The position numbers were made by a program, and so were the translations under genes. Under the pieces are notes generated by a model. It was not told the DNA's origin. It searched no databases and was given only the letters and a program-made list of their open reading frames with translations. A DNA stretch of 64,000 bases, from NCBI GenBank assembly GCA_943789105.1, contig CALSSW010000003.1, positions 1 to 64,000 on the forward strand. The letters run 5' to 3'. Source of the stretch: an uncultured Ulvibacter sp. GTDB taxonomy: Bacteria > Bacteroidota > Bacteroidia > Flavobacteriales > Flavobacteriaceae. This document shows positions 1-8,392 of the stretch, piece by piece. The number at the start of each line of letters is the position of its first letter. The stretch's first letter is position 1.

Positions 1-287
1 CTTGTGGTACATAGAGTTGACACATCTAATATATTGTCGATATAATAAGAAAGTAACTCTCTATCAGCTACTGTGTATTCTATACCATTAATAACTCCCG
101 TATCTCCAACATTAGCAAAGTCACAAGCCTTAATAGTAACACCATTTTCTGCTAAATAAACGGGATTGTCTCCATTACAAATAAGGAGTGTGTTGCCTCC
201 CTCATTTGGATTATTATCGTTGTTGTTATCCTCCCCACTACACCCAGCAATAAGTAAAGTTAAAAAAAGGTAGAGTAGTTTTTTCAT
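1..287 (-). CDS. BspA-like (DUF285) surface lipoprotein, N-terminal part
   Basis: The gene runs off the left edge, so only the first 95 codons are present. It starts MKKLLYLFLTLLIAGCSGED, a lipoprotein signal peptide whose lipobox LIAGC gives the lipidated Cys. Acidic residues right after the Cys fit the Bacteroidota surface lipoprotein export signal. After an Asn-rich linker comes an NPVYLAENGVTIKACDFA stretch and then the start of a VxTLCTT segment. I recognise this as the region leading into DUF285 (BspA-like leucine-rich) repeats; the repeats themselves lie outside the window, so this assignment is a family inference. The likely role is a surface-anchored repeat protein for binding or adhesion; the ligand is unknown. 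Confidence 0.7.
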   Translation of the reverse strand, partial: MKKLLYLFLTLLIAGCSGEDNNNDNNPNEGGNTLLICNGDNPVYLAENGVTIKACDFANVGDTGVINGIEYTVADRELLSYYIDNILDVSTLCTT

Positions 288-318
288 ACTGTAAAATGTT
301 TGTTTTGAATAAATATAG

Positions 319-350
319 AAAAACCCCTTACTAAATTAATAGTAAGGGTT
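319..350 (-). terminator. Rho-independent terminator after the 126-aa membrane gene
   Basis: An imperfect hairpin (TTACTA / TAGTAA extended by AACCC / GGGGTT with one bulged base) is followed on the minus strand by five T. It lies just downstream of the stop of the leftward membrane-protein gene and separates it from the next leftward gene. Confidence 0.6.
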
Positions 351-376
351 AACTGCTATTGAGTTTTCACAGTGTG

Positions 377-757
377 TTATTTTGCTTTTAAAAAACCAAA
401 GATAGCCAACCCAAACATTACAATATCAGGGGCAGCACTTTCAATGCTAAAATTCATAATGGGTTCATTGGCTAAGATTCCAAAAAACACATACATAAGC
501 ACTATTGATCCAATGATGTAAGCCATTAAAAGATGTTTTGCTGTTTTTAATTCGCAGTTTCTTGACAGAAATAGCATTAGGCCAACCATTAATAATGCTG
601 GGGATAGACCATAGTGGAATAATTCGCCCATTTTTAATGCATCTGTATTTTCTGAGAGTACAATCTCATTGCCGATTGCTGAGGCAAAGAACATCATAAT
701 AAGCCCCATAAGGGTATTATATAAACCGAGAATTGATAAGGATATTTTTGTTTTCAT
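377..757 (-). CDS. Small four-helix membrane protein, unknown function
   Basis: The 126-residue product is strongly hydrophobic, with four predicted membrane segments at about residues 7-27, 47-66, 73-93 and 103-124. There is no cleavable signal peptide, no conserved Cys or His pattern and no enzyme motif. It ends in the basic tail LKAK. I do not recognise a named family; compact four-helix proteins like this are common in Flavobacteriaceae. It is monocistronic, with its own downstream hairpin terminator and an AT-rich leader upstream. No function can be given from sequence. The reading frame looks genuine because hydrophobic blocks alternate with short polar loops throughout. Confidence 0.65.
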   Translation of the reverse strand: MKTKISLSILGLYNTLMGLIMMFFASAIGNEIVLSENTDALKMGELFHYGLSPALLMVGLMLFLSRNCELKTAKHLLMAYIIGSIVLMYVFFGILANEPIMNFSIESAAPDIVMFGLAIFGFLKAK

Positions 758-786
758 AATAAATAATATTAATTAATTAAAAATAA

Positions 787-804
787 AAAAATTGACAGAC
801 TTTT
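787..804. repeat. 18-bp motif shared with the tRNA-Ala flank
   Basis: The 18 bases here, with core TTGACAGAC, recur exactly in inverted orientation at 18696-18713. Both copies are intergenic. The ends are A or T runs, so the informative core is about nine bases. Meaning unknown. Confidence 0.5.
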
Positions 805-884
805 TAAAAACATTTATGTTTCTTATTCTTTAACAAGCAATTTTGCCCTATACATTTGTTCTAGGAAAGGGGTGCACTTGGGGG

Positions 885-1055
885 TTACTTTTCTTGTAAT
901 CTCTTTTTTAGAATACTATTTCTTATCAATAGCCCAAGTGTTAGAAGGGGATGTACTATAACAAATATCCAAATATTAGCCTCTTCATATGTTATGCCTG
1001 TTGCGCCCGCTATCCATCTTAATATATCTACGCACATCTGAAATAATTCTTGCAT
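885..1055 (-). CDS. 56-residue single-span membrane protein
   Basis: A small reading frame translates to MQELFQMCVDILRWIAGATG followed by ITYEEANIWIFVIVHP, a hydrophobic stretch and the basic tail KKRLQEK. It has an amphipathic N-terminus, a GxTYEEANIWIFVIVHPLLTL core and one membrane span at about residues 28-46. I recall very similar short proteins with a 'TYEExNxxIFVxxHP' core from other Flavobacteriaceae, so I regard it as a real conserved small gene rather than a chance frame; that is recollection, not a search. Function unknown. A terminator-like hairpin lies 30 bp upstream of its start. Confidence 0.55.
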   Translation of the reverse strand: MQELFQMCVDILRWIAGATGITYEEANIWIFVIVHPLLTLGLLIRNSILKKRLQEK

Positions 1056-1084
1056 ATTATTTTTGTTTTGAAGGTCTTTAATAT

Positions 1085-1115
1085 AAAAAAACCTTATTAA
1101 TTTATGGCAAGGTTT
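1085..1115 (-). terminator. Terminator-like hairpin in the leader of the 56-aa gene
   Basis: Read leftward, AAACCTT and AAGGTTT form a 7-bp stem with a 13-nt loop, followed by a run of seven T. No leftward gene is visible between it and position 1526, so it is either a leader hairpin (attenuator) of the small gene or what remains after a lost gene. The region 1116-1526 otherwise shows nothing I can interpret beyond AT-rich leader sequence. Confidence 0.45.
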
Positions 1116-1526
1116 GTACTAAGTTACTAAAACTATAGTGGGCACCACATTACAGTGATGACAATTAGTACACTGTACACTTAATAATAAGCTCTTTTTC
1201 AAGGATATGGGTGCTTTTTTTCATTGTAGGAGTGTCTACCTAGGCACAACAAATCTTTTTTCGCTGCTTTTATTAACTAAGGTTAGACCTTAAATAAGAG
1301 CATTAAGTACAACATTACCACAACATACGTGTTTTTTGCAATGTTTAATTTTTATTCATTTATGTTTAATATTTGATAGACGCATGCCAATCCCTTAGTA
1401 TTTAAAGGCTTTTATTGCGATATTAATAATTTATTACCCCAAAAATTTTGCATGTAGTTGTTTTGTATGGTAATTGTTGCCATAATCTTATTTTATCTCT
1501 ACTATATTTCCAAAAAATTAATCGAG

Positions 1527-4500
1527 ATGAAAAATATTACAAAAAAATTTACAAAAAATAGTACAGTATCAAATCAAATAAGTTTGTTTTTAGGTCAAGC
1601 TTTTTTACTTGTTTGTCTAATGCTAGTTTCTTTTGCATCAGCACAAACTCCAGAAGGGACATGGAAATTTACACCTTCAGCAGGTGCTTTTATGGTAGGC
1701 CCAAACCAAGGAACAGGAGACTACTTTACCTCTTCTGCAGCTGACGTTTCTACAAGAGATTGCCTTTTTGATGATGAGTATGTATTTAACGCAGATGGCT
1801 CATTTGCCAATGTTTTAGGTAGTGATACCTGGTTAGAAGGTTGGCAAGGAGTTGCCCCAGATGCTTGTGGTACACCAATAGCGCCACACGATGGTTCCAA
1901 TGCTGCAACTTGGTCTTACAGTTCTTTTACAAATACAATTACAATTGTTGGTGATGGAGCTTTCTTAGGGTTGGCTAAAGCACATAACACAGGAGAAGAT
2001 GGGTCTCCAGTTGATGATACAATTACTTATGAGGTGTCATCAATTACCTCTACCAATATGACCATAGATATTCAAATAAATGGTGGAGCATGGTGGCGTT
2101 TCCTTTTTACAAAAGAAGCTGCGGCTGGGTCTGATGCTACCCTAAGTGATTTGCAAGTAGATAGTGCATCTCTTGCAGGTTTTGGCTCTGTTACCACGAC
2201 TTATACTTATGCGGTACCTACAGGATCTAGTGTACCTCAAATTACAGCCGCAACCACAACAGATACCAATGCACAAACTGTCATTACTCAGGCTACAACA
2301 ATACCTGGTGATGCAACAGTTTTAGTAACCGCACAAGATGGTACAACAACCCAGACCTACACAGTCTCTTATGAGTATGGTCCTCCAACACCCCCAGCTA
2401 GAGATGCAGGTGATGTGATTTCTATTTTTAGTGAAGCCTACACAGACATAACTGGAACTGATTTTAACCCATTTTGGGGGCAATCAGGACATGGTTCTGC
2501 CAATACCAATTATGTTACTGCAGATGGAAATACGTTACTACATTATCCAAATTTCAATTTCCAAGGAATCGATTTTTCAACAAATGCTCAAGATGCATCA
2601 GGTATGGAATACCTTCATTTAGACATATGGACACCAGGTGATCCAGCTAGTTTTGGTCTTCAGGTGACTCCAATTAATAATGGAACTGGAGTAGCAGAGC
2701 TATTAACATCCATTACATACTCTTCTGGCACTTGGTCTAGTGTAGATATCCCAATAGGAGATTTTACTGGTATGACTTGGGATAGTGTTTTTCAATTAAA
2801 ATTTGCTGGAGGTGGTGGCAGTGATGAATTTTATGTAGATAATATTTATTTCTGGAAAGAGCCTAGTGCCGCAGGAACAGATGCTACTTTAAGTGATTTG
2901 CAGGTAGATAGCGCATCTCTTACAGGGTTTGGCTCTGGTACTACGTCTTATACTTATGGGCTGGTTGATGGAACGACCACTGTGCCTCAAATTACAGATG
3001 CTACACCAACAGATGCTAACGCGCAAACTACTATTACTCAAGCTACAGCAATTCCTGGGGACGCAACAGTTGTAGTGACGGCTCAAGATGGCACAACAAC
3101 CCAGACCTATACAGTATCTTATTATTACGCGTCACCCGCTACAGGGCCAACAGCACCCCCAGCTAGAGATGCAGGTGATGTGATTTCTATTTTTAGTGAA
3201 GCCTACACAGACATAACTGGAACTGATTTTAACCCATTTTGGGGGCAATCAGGACATGGTTCTGCCAATACCAGTTATGATCCTGGAGATGGAAACATAT
3301 TATTAGCATATACAAATTTCAATTATCAAGGAATCGATTTTTCAACAAATGCTCAAGATGCTTCAGCAATGGAATATCTTCATTTAGATTTATGGACCCC
3401 AGCTGATCCAGCAGTTTCTACCATTAGAGTGACTCCAATCAATAATGGAACTGGAACAGGAGAGGTTTTAACACCAATTACTTATACAACTGGAACCTGG
3501 ACGAGTGTAGACATTCCAATCGCTAGCTTTACAGGGATGACTTGGGATAGTGTTTTTCAATTAAAATTTGACGGAGGCAATGGAACTACAGCAATTTATG
3601 TGGATAATCTTTATTTCTGGAAGTCAGGAACGCAAGCCGATGCCTCTTTGAGTGATTTGCAGGTAGATAATGCAACTATTAGCGGATTTGCTCCAGGGGT
3701 AACATCTTATTCCTATGATGTAGCTGTAGGTGCTTCGACACCTCAAATTACCGCAGCTACTACAACAAATGTATTCGCACAGACTTCTATTACTCAGGCT
3801 ACATCTATACCTGGAGATGCTACTGTTGTAGTTACAGCAACTGATGGCTCCACAACTAGAACCTATACAGTATCTTACTATTACTCATCTCCTGCAACAG
3901 GTGCTTCGGCCCCACCAGCAAGATATGCAGGTGATGTGATCTCTATATTTGGTGATACCTATACTAATGTACCTATTGAAGACTATAATCCAAATTGGGG
4001 GCAATTAGGATATGGTTCTGCCAATATCAGTTATGATCCAGGAGATGGAAGTACACTCTTGCATTACCCTAATTTCAACTACCAAGGAATGCAGCTAGCA
4101 GGTGGACAAGATGCTTCAGACATGGAGTACCTTCATGTAGACTTATGGACATTATCTACCTCAGCAATTAAAGTAAGCCCTGTTAATTCAGGAACAGGTC
4201 CAGGAGATGCTTTACAAACAATTTCACATACCATTGGTTCTTGGACAAGTGTAGATATTCCAATAGGTGATTTTACTGGCATGACTTGGGATAATGTCAT
4301 CCAGATGAAGTTCGATGGTGGTAACGGGACTACAGATGCTATTTATTTAGATAATATTTATTTCTGGAAATCATCAACATGTGCTAGTACAACTATTTGG
4401 GATGGAACTGCTTGGAGCAACGGAGCTCCAGACGCAAATTCGTATGCTATAATTAACGGCGCATATAGCACTGGAACTAATGGAGACCTTACAGCATGTG

Positions 4501-6071
4501 TTATGCAAGTTGATGCAGATATGACTATAGACACTGCTACAGACACTTCTGTTGGTGAAATTTTAGTTACTACAGGCAATACCCTAACTATAGACAAGAC
4601 CTCTTCTTTAACAGTTTCTGGAGACTTTACCAACACAGGTAGCGTTACTCTAAACTCTACCGCAGATGATTTCTCATCTCTAATTGTGGAAGGAACCGCT
4701 AGCGGAGATATCCTTTACAATAGGTTTGTAAATGTATATGACGACACCCTTGGCGGCGGTTGGGATTTTGTAGGAGCCCCTACCGGGATGACCATTGCAG
4801 ATTTTATATCGGCAAATGGAGCCAACATACAAGTACTTGGTGATGATTATGCATTCGCTCAGTATGATAATGCGACTGGACAGTATACTAGATACGCAAC
4901 AGCCTCACAAACAGGAAGCTTTACACCTGCACAAGGGTATGCATTGGCAATGTCACCAGAGGATCTACCTCCACCTCCATCAGGTGGCGTACCTGGAACC
5001 ACAGTAGCCTTTACTGGTGCTATGGAAACTACATCTCAAAGCATCAATATTGTTAACAATCATGACGGCGCCGGAGGTAGAAGATGGAACTTGGTATCAA
5101 ATCCTTTCCCTTCATATATATCAGGAAATACTGCTGCAGGAGTTACTAACTTTATAGATGCAAACAGCACTGTTATTGATAATGAGCGTTTGGCTGTATA
5201 TGGTTGGAATGGCTCTGATTACGATATTTACAACCAGCTTTCAGGTGGTTTTTCAATAGCTCCTGGTCAAGGATTTTGGGTAGCTGCAGCAGGCACATCA
5301 GATGCCGCTCTTGATTTTACAGCTGCTATGCGTACTACTACAGGAACTGGAGATTTTGTTTCAGGACCACAGCTACTTACTTACAATTTAGGATTAAAGC
5401 TTTACAATGGTGAGATAGAAAGAGCAGCAACCAATTTCTACTTTAGAGATGGTCTTACCCTAGGTCTTGATCCTGGATACGATGCAGCAGCATACAACCA
5501 GTCAACAAAACTAAGTTCAAGACTGACCGGTGGAAGCCAAGAAACAGCATTTGCTATAAATGCTATGGATATTGATGATTTGCAAAACACTAGAGTGCCG
5601 CTAGAGATAAGACAAAATGCAGGACAGGCCTTTACTATTAGTATTTCAGAGATGGAACTGCCTCAAGATATCTCTGTATATCTAGAAGATACCTTAAACG
5701 GTACTCTTACTTCACTAAAAGACGGAGACTTTGAGCTAACAGCACAAAGTAATCTTAGCGGAGCAGATAGATTCTTTGTTGTCTTTAAAGACAATAGCGT
5801 ACTCTCTAGTGGAGATACCCTTGGTATAAATACGCTAAATGTATACAAAGCAAATACAGATAGCTTTGTTACTATAGCTGGAATAACACCAGATTTACAG
5901 CAACTAGATGTTAGGCTTTTCTCTATGTTAGGAGTTGTTGTAAAACAAAGCCTATTAAACACTACAACTGCAACTCAGAGAGTATCTACCCAGAACTTGG
6001 CAAGTGGCTTATACGTTGTACAGATAAAATCTGGAAACCAAGTTATTACCAAGAAAGTAATTATTAAATAG
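1527..6071 (+). CDS. Secreted multidomain carbohydrate-binding-like protein, T9SS type A
   Basis: The chosen start (MKNITKKFTK) gives a normal signal peptide ending in FASAQ; the in-frame ATG 69 bases upstream would add a hydrophobic extension. The mature protein of about 1,475 residues has: an N-terminal domain (about 41-200) with Trp-rich and CLFDDEYVFNADGSF motifs; three tandem modules, each a cadherin-like/Ig-like beta-sandwich (DATLSDLQVDSASL...TVSY, from about 201, 451 and 705) plus a jelly-roll-type domain of about 155 residues (GDVISIFSEAYTD...VDNIYFWK, from about 289, 544 and 794); a long beta-rich region (about 950-1425); and a C-terminal T9SS type A sorting domain (LNVYKAN...GLYVVQIKSGNQVITKKVIIK). 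Such jelly-roll domains occur in flavobacterial laminarinases and polysaccharide-utilisation proteins, so glycan binding is plausible. No catalytic domain is recognised. Probably exported to the surface or secreted. Confidence 0.8.
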   Translation: MKNITKKFTKNSTVSNQISLFLGQAFLLVCLMLVSFASAQTPEGTWKFTPSAGAFMVGPNQGTGDYFTSSAADVSTRDCLFDDEYVFNADGSFANVLGSDTWLEGWQGVAPDACGTPIAPHDGSNAATWSYSSFTNTITIVGDGAFLGLAKAHNTGEDGSPVDDTITYEVSSITSTNMTIDIQINGGAWWRFLFTKEAAAGSDATLSDLQVDSASLAGFGSVTTTYTYAVPTGSSVPQITAATTTDTNAQTVITQATTIPGDATVLVTAQDGTTTQTYTVSYEYGPPTPPARDAGDVISIFSEAYTDITGTDFNPFWGQSGHGSANTNYVTADGNTLLHYPNFNFQGIDFSTNAQDASGMEYLHLDIWTPGDPASFGLQVTPINNGTGVAELLTSITYSSGTWSSVDIPIGDFTGMTWDSVFQLKFAGGGGSDEFYVDNIYFWKEPSAAGTDATLSDLQVDSASLTGFGSGTTSYTYGLVDGTTTVPQITDATPTDANAQTTITQATAIPGDATVVVTAQDGTTTQTYTVSYYYASPATGPTAPPARDAGDVISIFSEAYTDITGTDFNPFWGQSGHGSANTSYDPGDGNILLAYTNFNYQGIDFSTNAQDASAMEYLHLDLWTPADPAVSTIRVTPINNGTGTGEVLTPITYTTGTWTSVDIPIASFTGMTWDSVFQLKFDGGNGTTAIYVDNLYFWKSGTQADASLSDLQVDNATISGFAPGVTSYSYDVAVGASTPQITAATTTNVFAQTSITQATSIPGDATVVVTATDGSTTRTYTVSYYYSSPATGASAPPARYAGDVISIFGDTYTNVPIEDYNPNWGQLGYGSANISYDPGDGSTLLHYPNFNYQGMQLAGGQDASDMEYLHVDLWTLSTSAIKVSPVNSGTGPGDALQTISHTIGSWTSVDIPIGDFTGMTWDNVIQMKFDGGNGTTDAIYLDNIYFWKSSTCASTTIWDGTAWSNGAPDANSYAIINGAYSTGTNGDLTACVMQVDADMTIDTATDTSVGEILVTTGNTLTIDKTSSLTVSGDFTNTGSVTLNSTADDFSSLIVEGTASGDILYNRFVNVYDDTLGGGWDFVGAPTGMTIADFISANGANIQVLGDDYAFAQYDNATGQYTRYATASQTGSFTPAQGYALAMSPEDLPPPPSGGVPGTTVAFTGAMETTSQSINIVNNHDGAGGRRWNLVSNPFPSYISGNTAAGVTNFIDANSTVIDNERLAVYGWNGSDYDIYNQLSGGFSIAPGQGFWVAAAGTSDAALDFTAAMRTTTGTGDFVSGPQLLTYNLGLKLYNGEIERAATNFYFRDGLTLGLDPGYDAAAYNQSTKLSSRLTGGSQETAFAINAMDIDDLQNTRVPLEIRQNAGQAFTISISEMELPQDISVYLEDTLNGTLTSLKDGDFELTAQSNLSGADRFFVVFKDNSVLSSGDTLGINTLNVYKANTDSFVTIAGITPDLQQLDVRLFSMLGVVVKQSLLNTTTATQRVSTQNLASGLYVVQIKSGNQVITKKVIIK
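2389..2508 (+). repeat. 120-bp perfect intragenic repeat, copy 1
   Basis: These 120 bases are identical to 3154-3273, exactly 765 bp (255 codons) downstream in the same frame. They encode the start of the first jelly-roll module (PPARDAGDVISIFSEAYTDI onward). Flanking parts of the modules have diverged, so this segment was duplicated or homogenised recently. Confidence 0.95.
3154..3273 (+). repeat. 120-bp perfect intragenic repeat, copy 2
   Basis: Second copy of the block at 2389-2508. The third module (from about 3900) is related at the protein level but clearly diverged at the DNA level (for example GDTYTNVPIEDYNPNWGQLG). Confidence 0.95.
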
Positions 6072-6085
6072 TTAAACAATAATTA

Positions 6086-6116
6086 TCTCTCCAAGTATCT
6101 TAAATACTTGGAGAGA
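6086..6116. other. 13-bp perfect hairpin after the large secreted protein gene
   Basis: TCTCTCCAAGTAT and its exact reverse complement are separated by five bases, 14 bp after the stop codon. There is no T-run, so it may be an mRNA 3'-end stabilising structure rather than a classical terminator. Confidence 0.55.
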
Positions 6117-6250
6117 CATTAAAAATAGAATTTTATGCAACGCTAATATTTTTGATAGACCTAAGAAAAACTCAAGTTTAATCTATTTCAAATCCAGGTT
6201 TTTGTAACGGTCTAAAATATAGTAATGTAATAAGAGTAGTTAAAATGTAA

Positions 6251-6280
6251 AGTCCTCACAGCAATGTGAGGACTTTTTTT
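6251..6280 (+). terminator. Rho-independent terminator
   Basis: A 10-bp perfect stem, AGTCCTCACA / TGTGAGGACT, with loop GCAA runs into seven T. It is the likely transcription end of the large secreted protein gene, 180 bp past its stop. Confidence 0.9.
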
Positions 6281-6320
6281 ATAAATCAACTATATTTAAA
6301 AAAAGAAATCACTCCCTCAA

Positions 6321-6431
6321 ATGAGCAAAAAAGCCAAAGTAGTATTCGTAATAATACTTAGTGTTGCATTATATATATGGGTAGAATTGGCTGTTGGTAT
6401 TTTCTTCCAGCACAGCTGGGGAGGAAGTTAA
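6321..6431 (+). CDS. 36-residue single-span membrane peptide
   Basis: A short frame encodes MSKKAKVVFVIILSVALYIW followed by VELAVGIFFQHSWGGS. The Lys-rich N-terminus, one hydrophobic span (about residues 7-29) and the polar Trp/Gly tail are what a small inner-membrane protein looks like. I have an impression of similar peptides ending in 'VELAVGIF...W' in other Flavobacteriaceae, but cannot confirm it here. It starts 41 bp after the terminator of the preceding gene, so it would need its own promoter, which I could not identify. It converges on the leftward esterase gene. Confidence 0.45.
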   Translation: MSKKAKVVFVIILSVALYIWVELAVGIFFQHSWGGS

Positions 6432-6469
6432 TAGCCCTTATATTTAATGTAAAAGTAGCTTTGTAGCTG

Positions 6470-7603
6470 CTATTTATTTTTTATAACTTTAAGTGTGATG
6501 TTTTTTATTTTAAGGAAATAAACTTGTGATTCTAATACTGACATATTGATATGAGGTACCTTGGCAGAGCAATAACCGCTTAAAACTTTTTGGCCAATCA
6601 TATTAAAAATAGAATATTTTGTAGCTTGATTAGAAAGCCCAGACAAAGCGATACTTGAACTTGTAGGATTTGGATGTACCTTGATTTTGTTTAAACCATT
6701 GTTGTTGATGTTTAAAGCAGTATCACAATCAGAAAAATAATCTTTTAAATAATCTATTTGAGTTTCATTGGTTCCGTGAGCTGCATTACCCTTTATATGG
6801 ACTACATTTCCAGATAAATAGGAATATTCTGTAATTTGAGGATTTCCCATGATTACTCCCGATGTCAGTTGACTGCCATTGTATCCTTGATTTAAAGCAA
6901 TATTGAAGGCGGCTACTTCTGCATCGATAAAAGGGACTCCAACATTAGACCATCCACCCAAATACGGTATAATTGGGTCATTTATATTGCTTATACTTAG
7001 GTATTTTATTGTTGTTAACGGAGTATCTAAAGTATCATAACCACAGAAAGAATTTTGTGGGTTGGTTGAGGAGCTAGGTTTAAAAAAACTTCCTGAATGA
7101 TATTGTGGTTCATTTAAATGAGACACAACAGCACAGACAATATCAATTCCTGGATTGTTGTTTTCTATAAAAATATTATTTGCTAATCCTGCGCCATTAG
7201 AAAACCCAATGATTCTTATTTTTGTTGGATTTATGTTGGAATAGGTTTGTAAAAGATTGATGAGATCATTTATCATTTCCACATCCGGAGCATCACTATT
7301 TTCTGAACAAATATTCCAACTATTTAAATAGCCAGTTGGCGCAACTAGAGCGTGACATTCCAACACATTTGAGAATTCATTAACCATTCCAAAACCATTT
7401 CCGCCATTGCCATGAAGCAATATACTAACAGGAAACCCACCTGTTGGGACTTCGCCTGTTGGGACTTTTATATTCATTTCATATGAAAATCCATTTGGTT
7501 CTTGTGGCCAAAATTTAGCTATTTCAATATCTGTAGTTGATGTTAAGTCTTGCGCCAAAACCAATAATGGACTACAAAGAAAAAACAGCAATAGTGTTCT
7601 CAT
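6470..7603 (-). CDS. Secreted alpha/beta hydrolase (esterase/depolymerase-like), T9SS type A
   Basis: The 377-residue protein begins with the signal peptide MRTLLLFFLCSPLLVLAQ. The alpha/beta hydrolase core has an oxyanion-hole LLHGNGGN at about 62-69, the nucleophile elbow GFSNG with Ser135, and a candidate catalytic His in NAAHGTNET near residue 275. This resembles secreted polyhydroxybutyrate-depolymerase or feruloyl-esterase type (LpqC) proteins; the substrate cannot be told. After about residue 305 comes a T9SS type A tail starting KIKVHPNPTSSSIALSGL and ending in basic residues, so it should cross the outer membrane. A TATATTTG -7-like element lies about 20 bp before the ATG, between it and the sodA stop, suggesting separate transcription. 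Confidence 0.78.
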   Translation of the reverse strand: MRTLLLFFLCSPLLVLAQDLTSTTDIEIAKFWPQEPNGFSYEMNIKVPTGEVPTGGFPVSILLHGNGGNGFGMVNEFSNVLECHALVAPTGYLNSWNICSENSDAPDVEMINDLINLLQTYSNINPTKIRIIGFSNGAGLANNIFIENNNPGIDIVCAVVSHLNEPQYHSGSFFKPSSSTNPQNSFCGYDTLDTPLTTIKYLSISNINDPIIPYLGGWSNVGVPFIDAEVAAFNIALNQGYNGSQLTSGVIMGNPQITEYSYLSGNVVHIKGNAAHGTNETQIDYLKDYFSDCDTALNINNNGLNKIKVHPNPTSSSIALSGLSNQATKYSIFNMIGQKVLSGYCSAKVPHINMSVLESQVYFLKIKNITLKVIKNK

Positions 7604-7632
7604 TCTATTTGATTAAATTTAACAAATATACT

Positions 7633-8238
7633 TTATGCCTTAGCCATACGTGCATTTACAGCATCCCAGTTAATGACATTAAAAAATGCGCTTACGTAAT
7701 CTGGACGTCTGTTTTGGTAGTTTAGGTAGTATGCGTGTTCCCAAACATCAACACCTAAAATTGGTGTCCCACCACAACCAACACCTGGCATCAGCGGGTT
7801 GTCTTGGTTAGGGCAACCACATACCTCTAAAGATCCATCTTTAACTACGCACAAAAATGCCCATCCAGACCCAAACTGTGTTTTGGCAGCGGTTGCAAAA
7901 GTTTCTTTAAAAGCATCAAAGCTTCCAAAAGAAGCATCAATTGCAGCTGCTACTGCTCCTGTTGGAGCACCTCCACCATTTGGAGACATAACTTCCCAAA
8001 ACAACGAGTGGTTGTAAAAACCTCCACCATTGTTTCTCACGGCTTTGTTGTTCATGTCAAGGTTTTGAAGAATTTCTTCAATGCTATTACCCTCCATGGT
8101 TGTACCTTCAATAGCTGCGTTGAGGTTGTTGGTGTATCCTTGGTGATGTTTTCCGTGATGAATCTCCATGGTTCTTTGATCTATATTTGGTTCTAATGCG
8201 TTGTGAGCATATGATAATTGTGGTAATTCAAAAGCCAT
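7633..8238 (-). CDS. sodA: Superoxide dismutase, Mn/Fe family (Mn-type signature)
   Basis: The enzyme dismutates superoxide to hydrogen peroxide and oxygen in the cytoplasm. It is a full-length 201-residue member of the Fe/Mn family. Metal ligands are His27 (EIHHGKHH), His77 (FYNHSLFW), Asp164 and His168 (DVWEHAYY). The signatures [11 protein letters not shown] and NQDNPLM place the second-sphere Gln in the second domain, with Gly in the first, as in Mn enzymes; cambialistic or Fe use cannot be excluded. There is no signal peptide. A TAACTTTG -7 element sits about 40 bp upstream. The gene stands alone, divergent from the AddA-like gene. Confidence 0.93.
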   Translation of the reverse strand: MAFELPQLSYAHNALEPNIDQRTMEIHHGKHHQGYTNNLNAAIEGTTMEGNSIEEILQNLDMNNKAVRNNGGGFYNHSLFWEVMSPNGGGAPTGAVAAAIDASFGSFDAFKETFATAAKTQFGSGWAFLCVVKDGSLEVCGCPNQDNPLMPGVGCGGTPILGVDVWEHAYYLNYQNRRPDYVSAFFNVINWDAVNARMAKA

Positions 8239-8276
8239 AATAATAAATTTTAAAATTATTGTTTATTAATCTTGTG

Positions 8277-8284
8277 CAAAGTTA
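8277..8284 (-). promoter_or_regulatory. -7 element of the sodA promoter
   Basis: Read leftward, TAACTTTG matches the flavobacterial TAnnTTTG -7 consensus at a sensible distance from the sodA ATG. I see no clear TTG -33 partner, so only this half is called. Confidence 0.45.
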
Positions 8285-8392
8285 CACATTAAGAGGGAAT
8301 TATTCTGTTATAGAAATATTAAGGTTGCAATACCTTCAAAGAAACCTTTTGTTGCCCTCCGCTTTTATGTATTTTAGTACAAAATATTTTTC

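Noticed and set aside
1458-1526. Longer start for the large secreted protein
   Set aside because: The extra 23 residues are a second hydrophobic stretch ahead of a normal signal peptide, which is unlikely.
2100-4380. CRISPR-like or mobile repeat array
   Set aside because: The repeats are in-frame protein modules of 765 bp spacing inside one gene.
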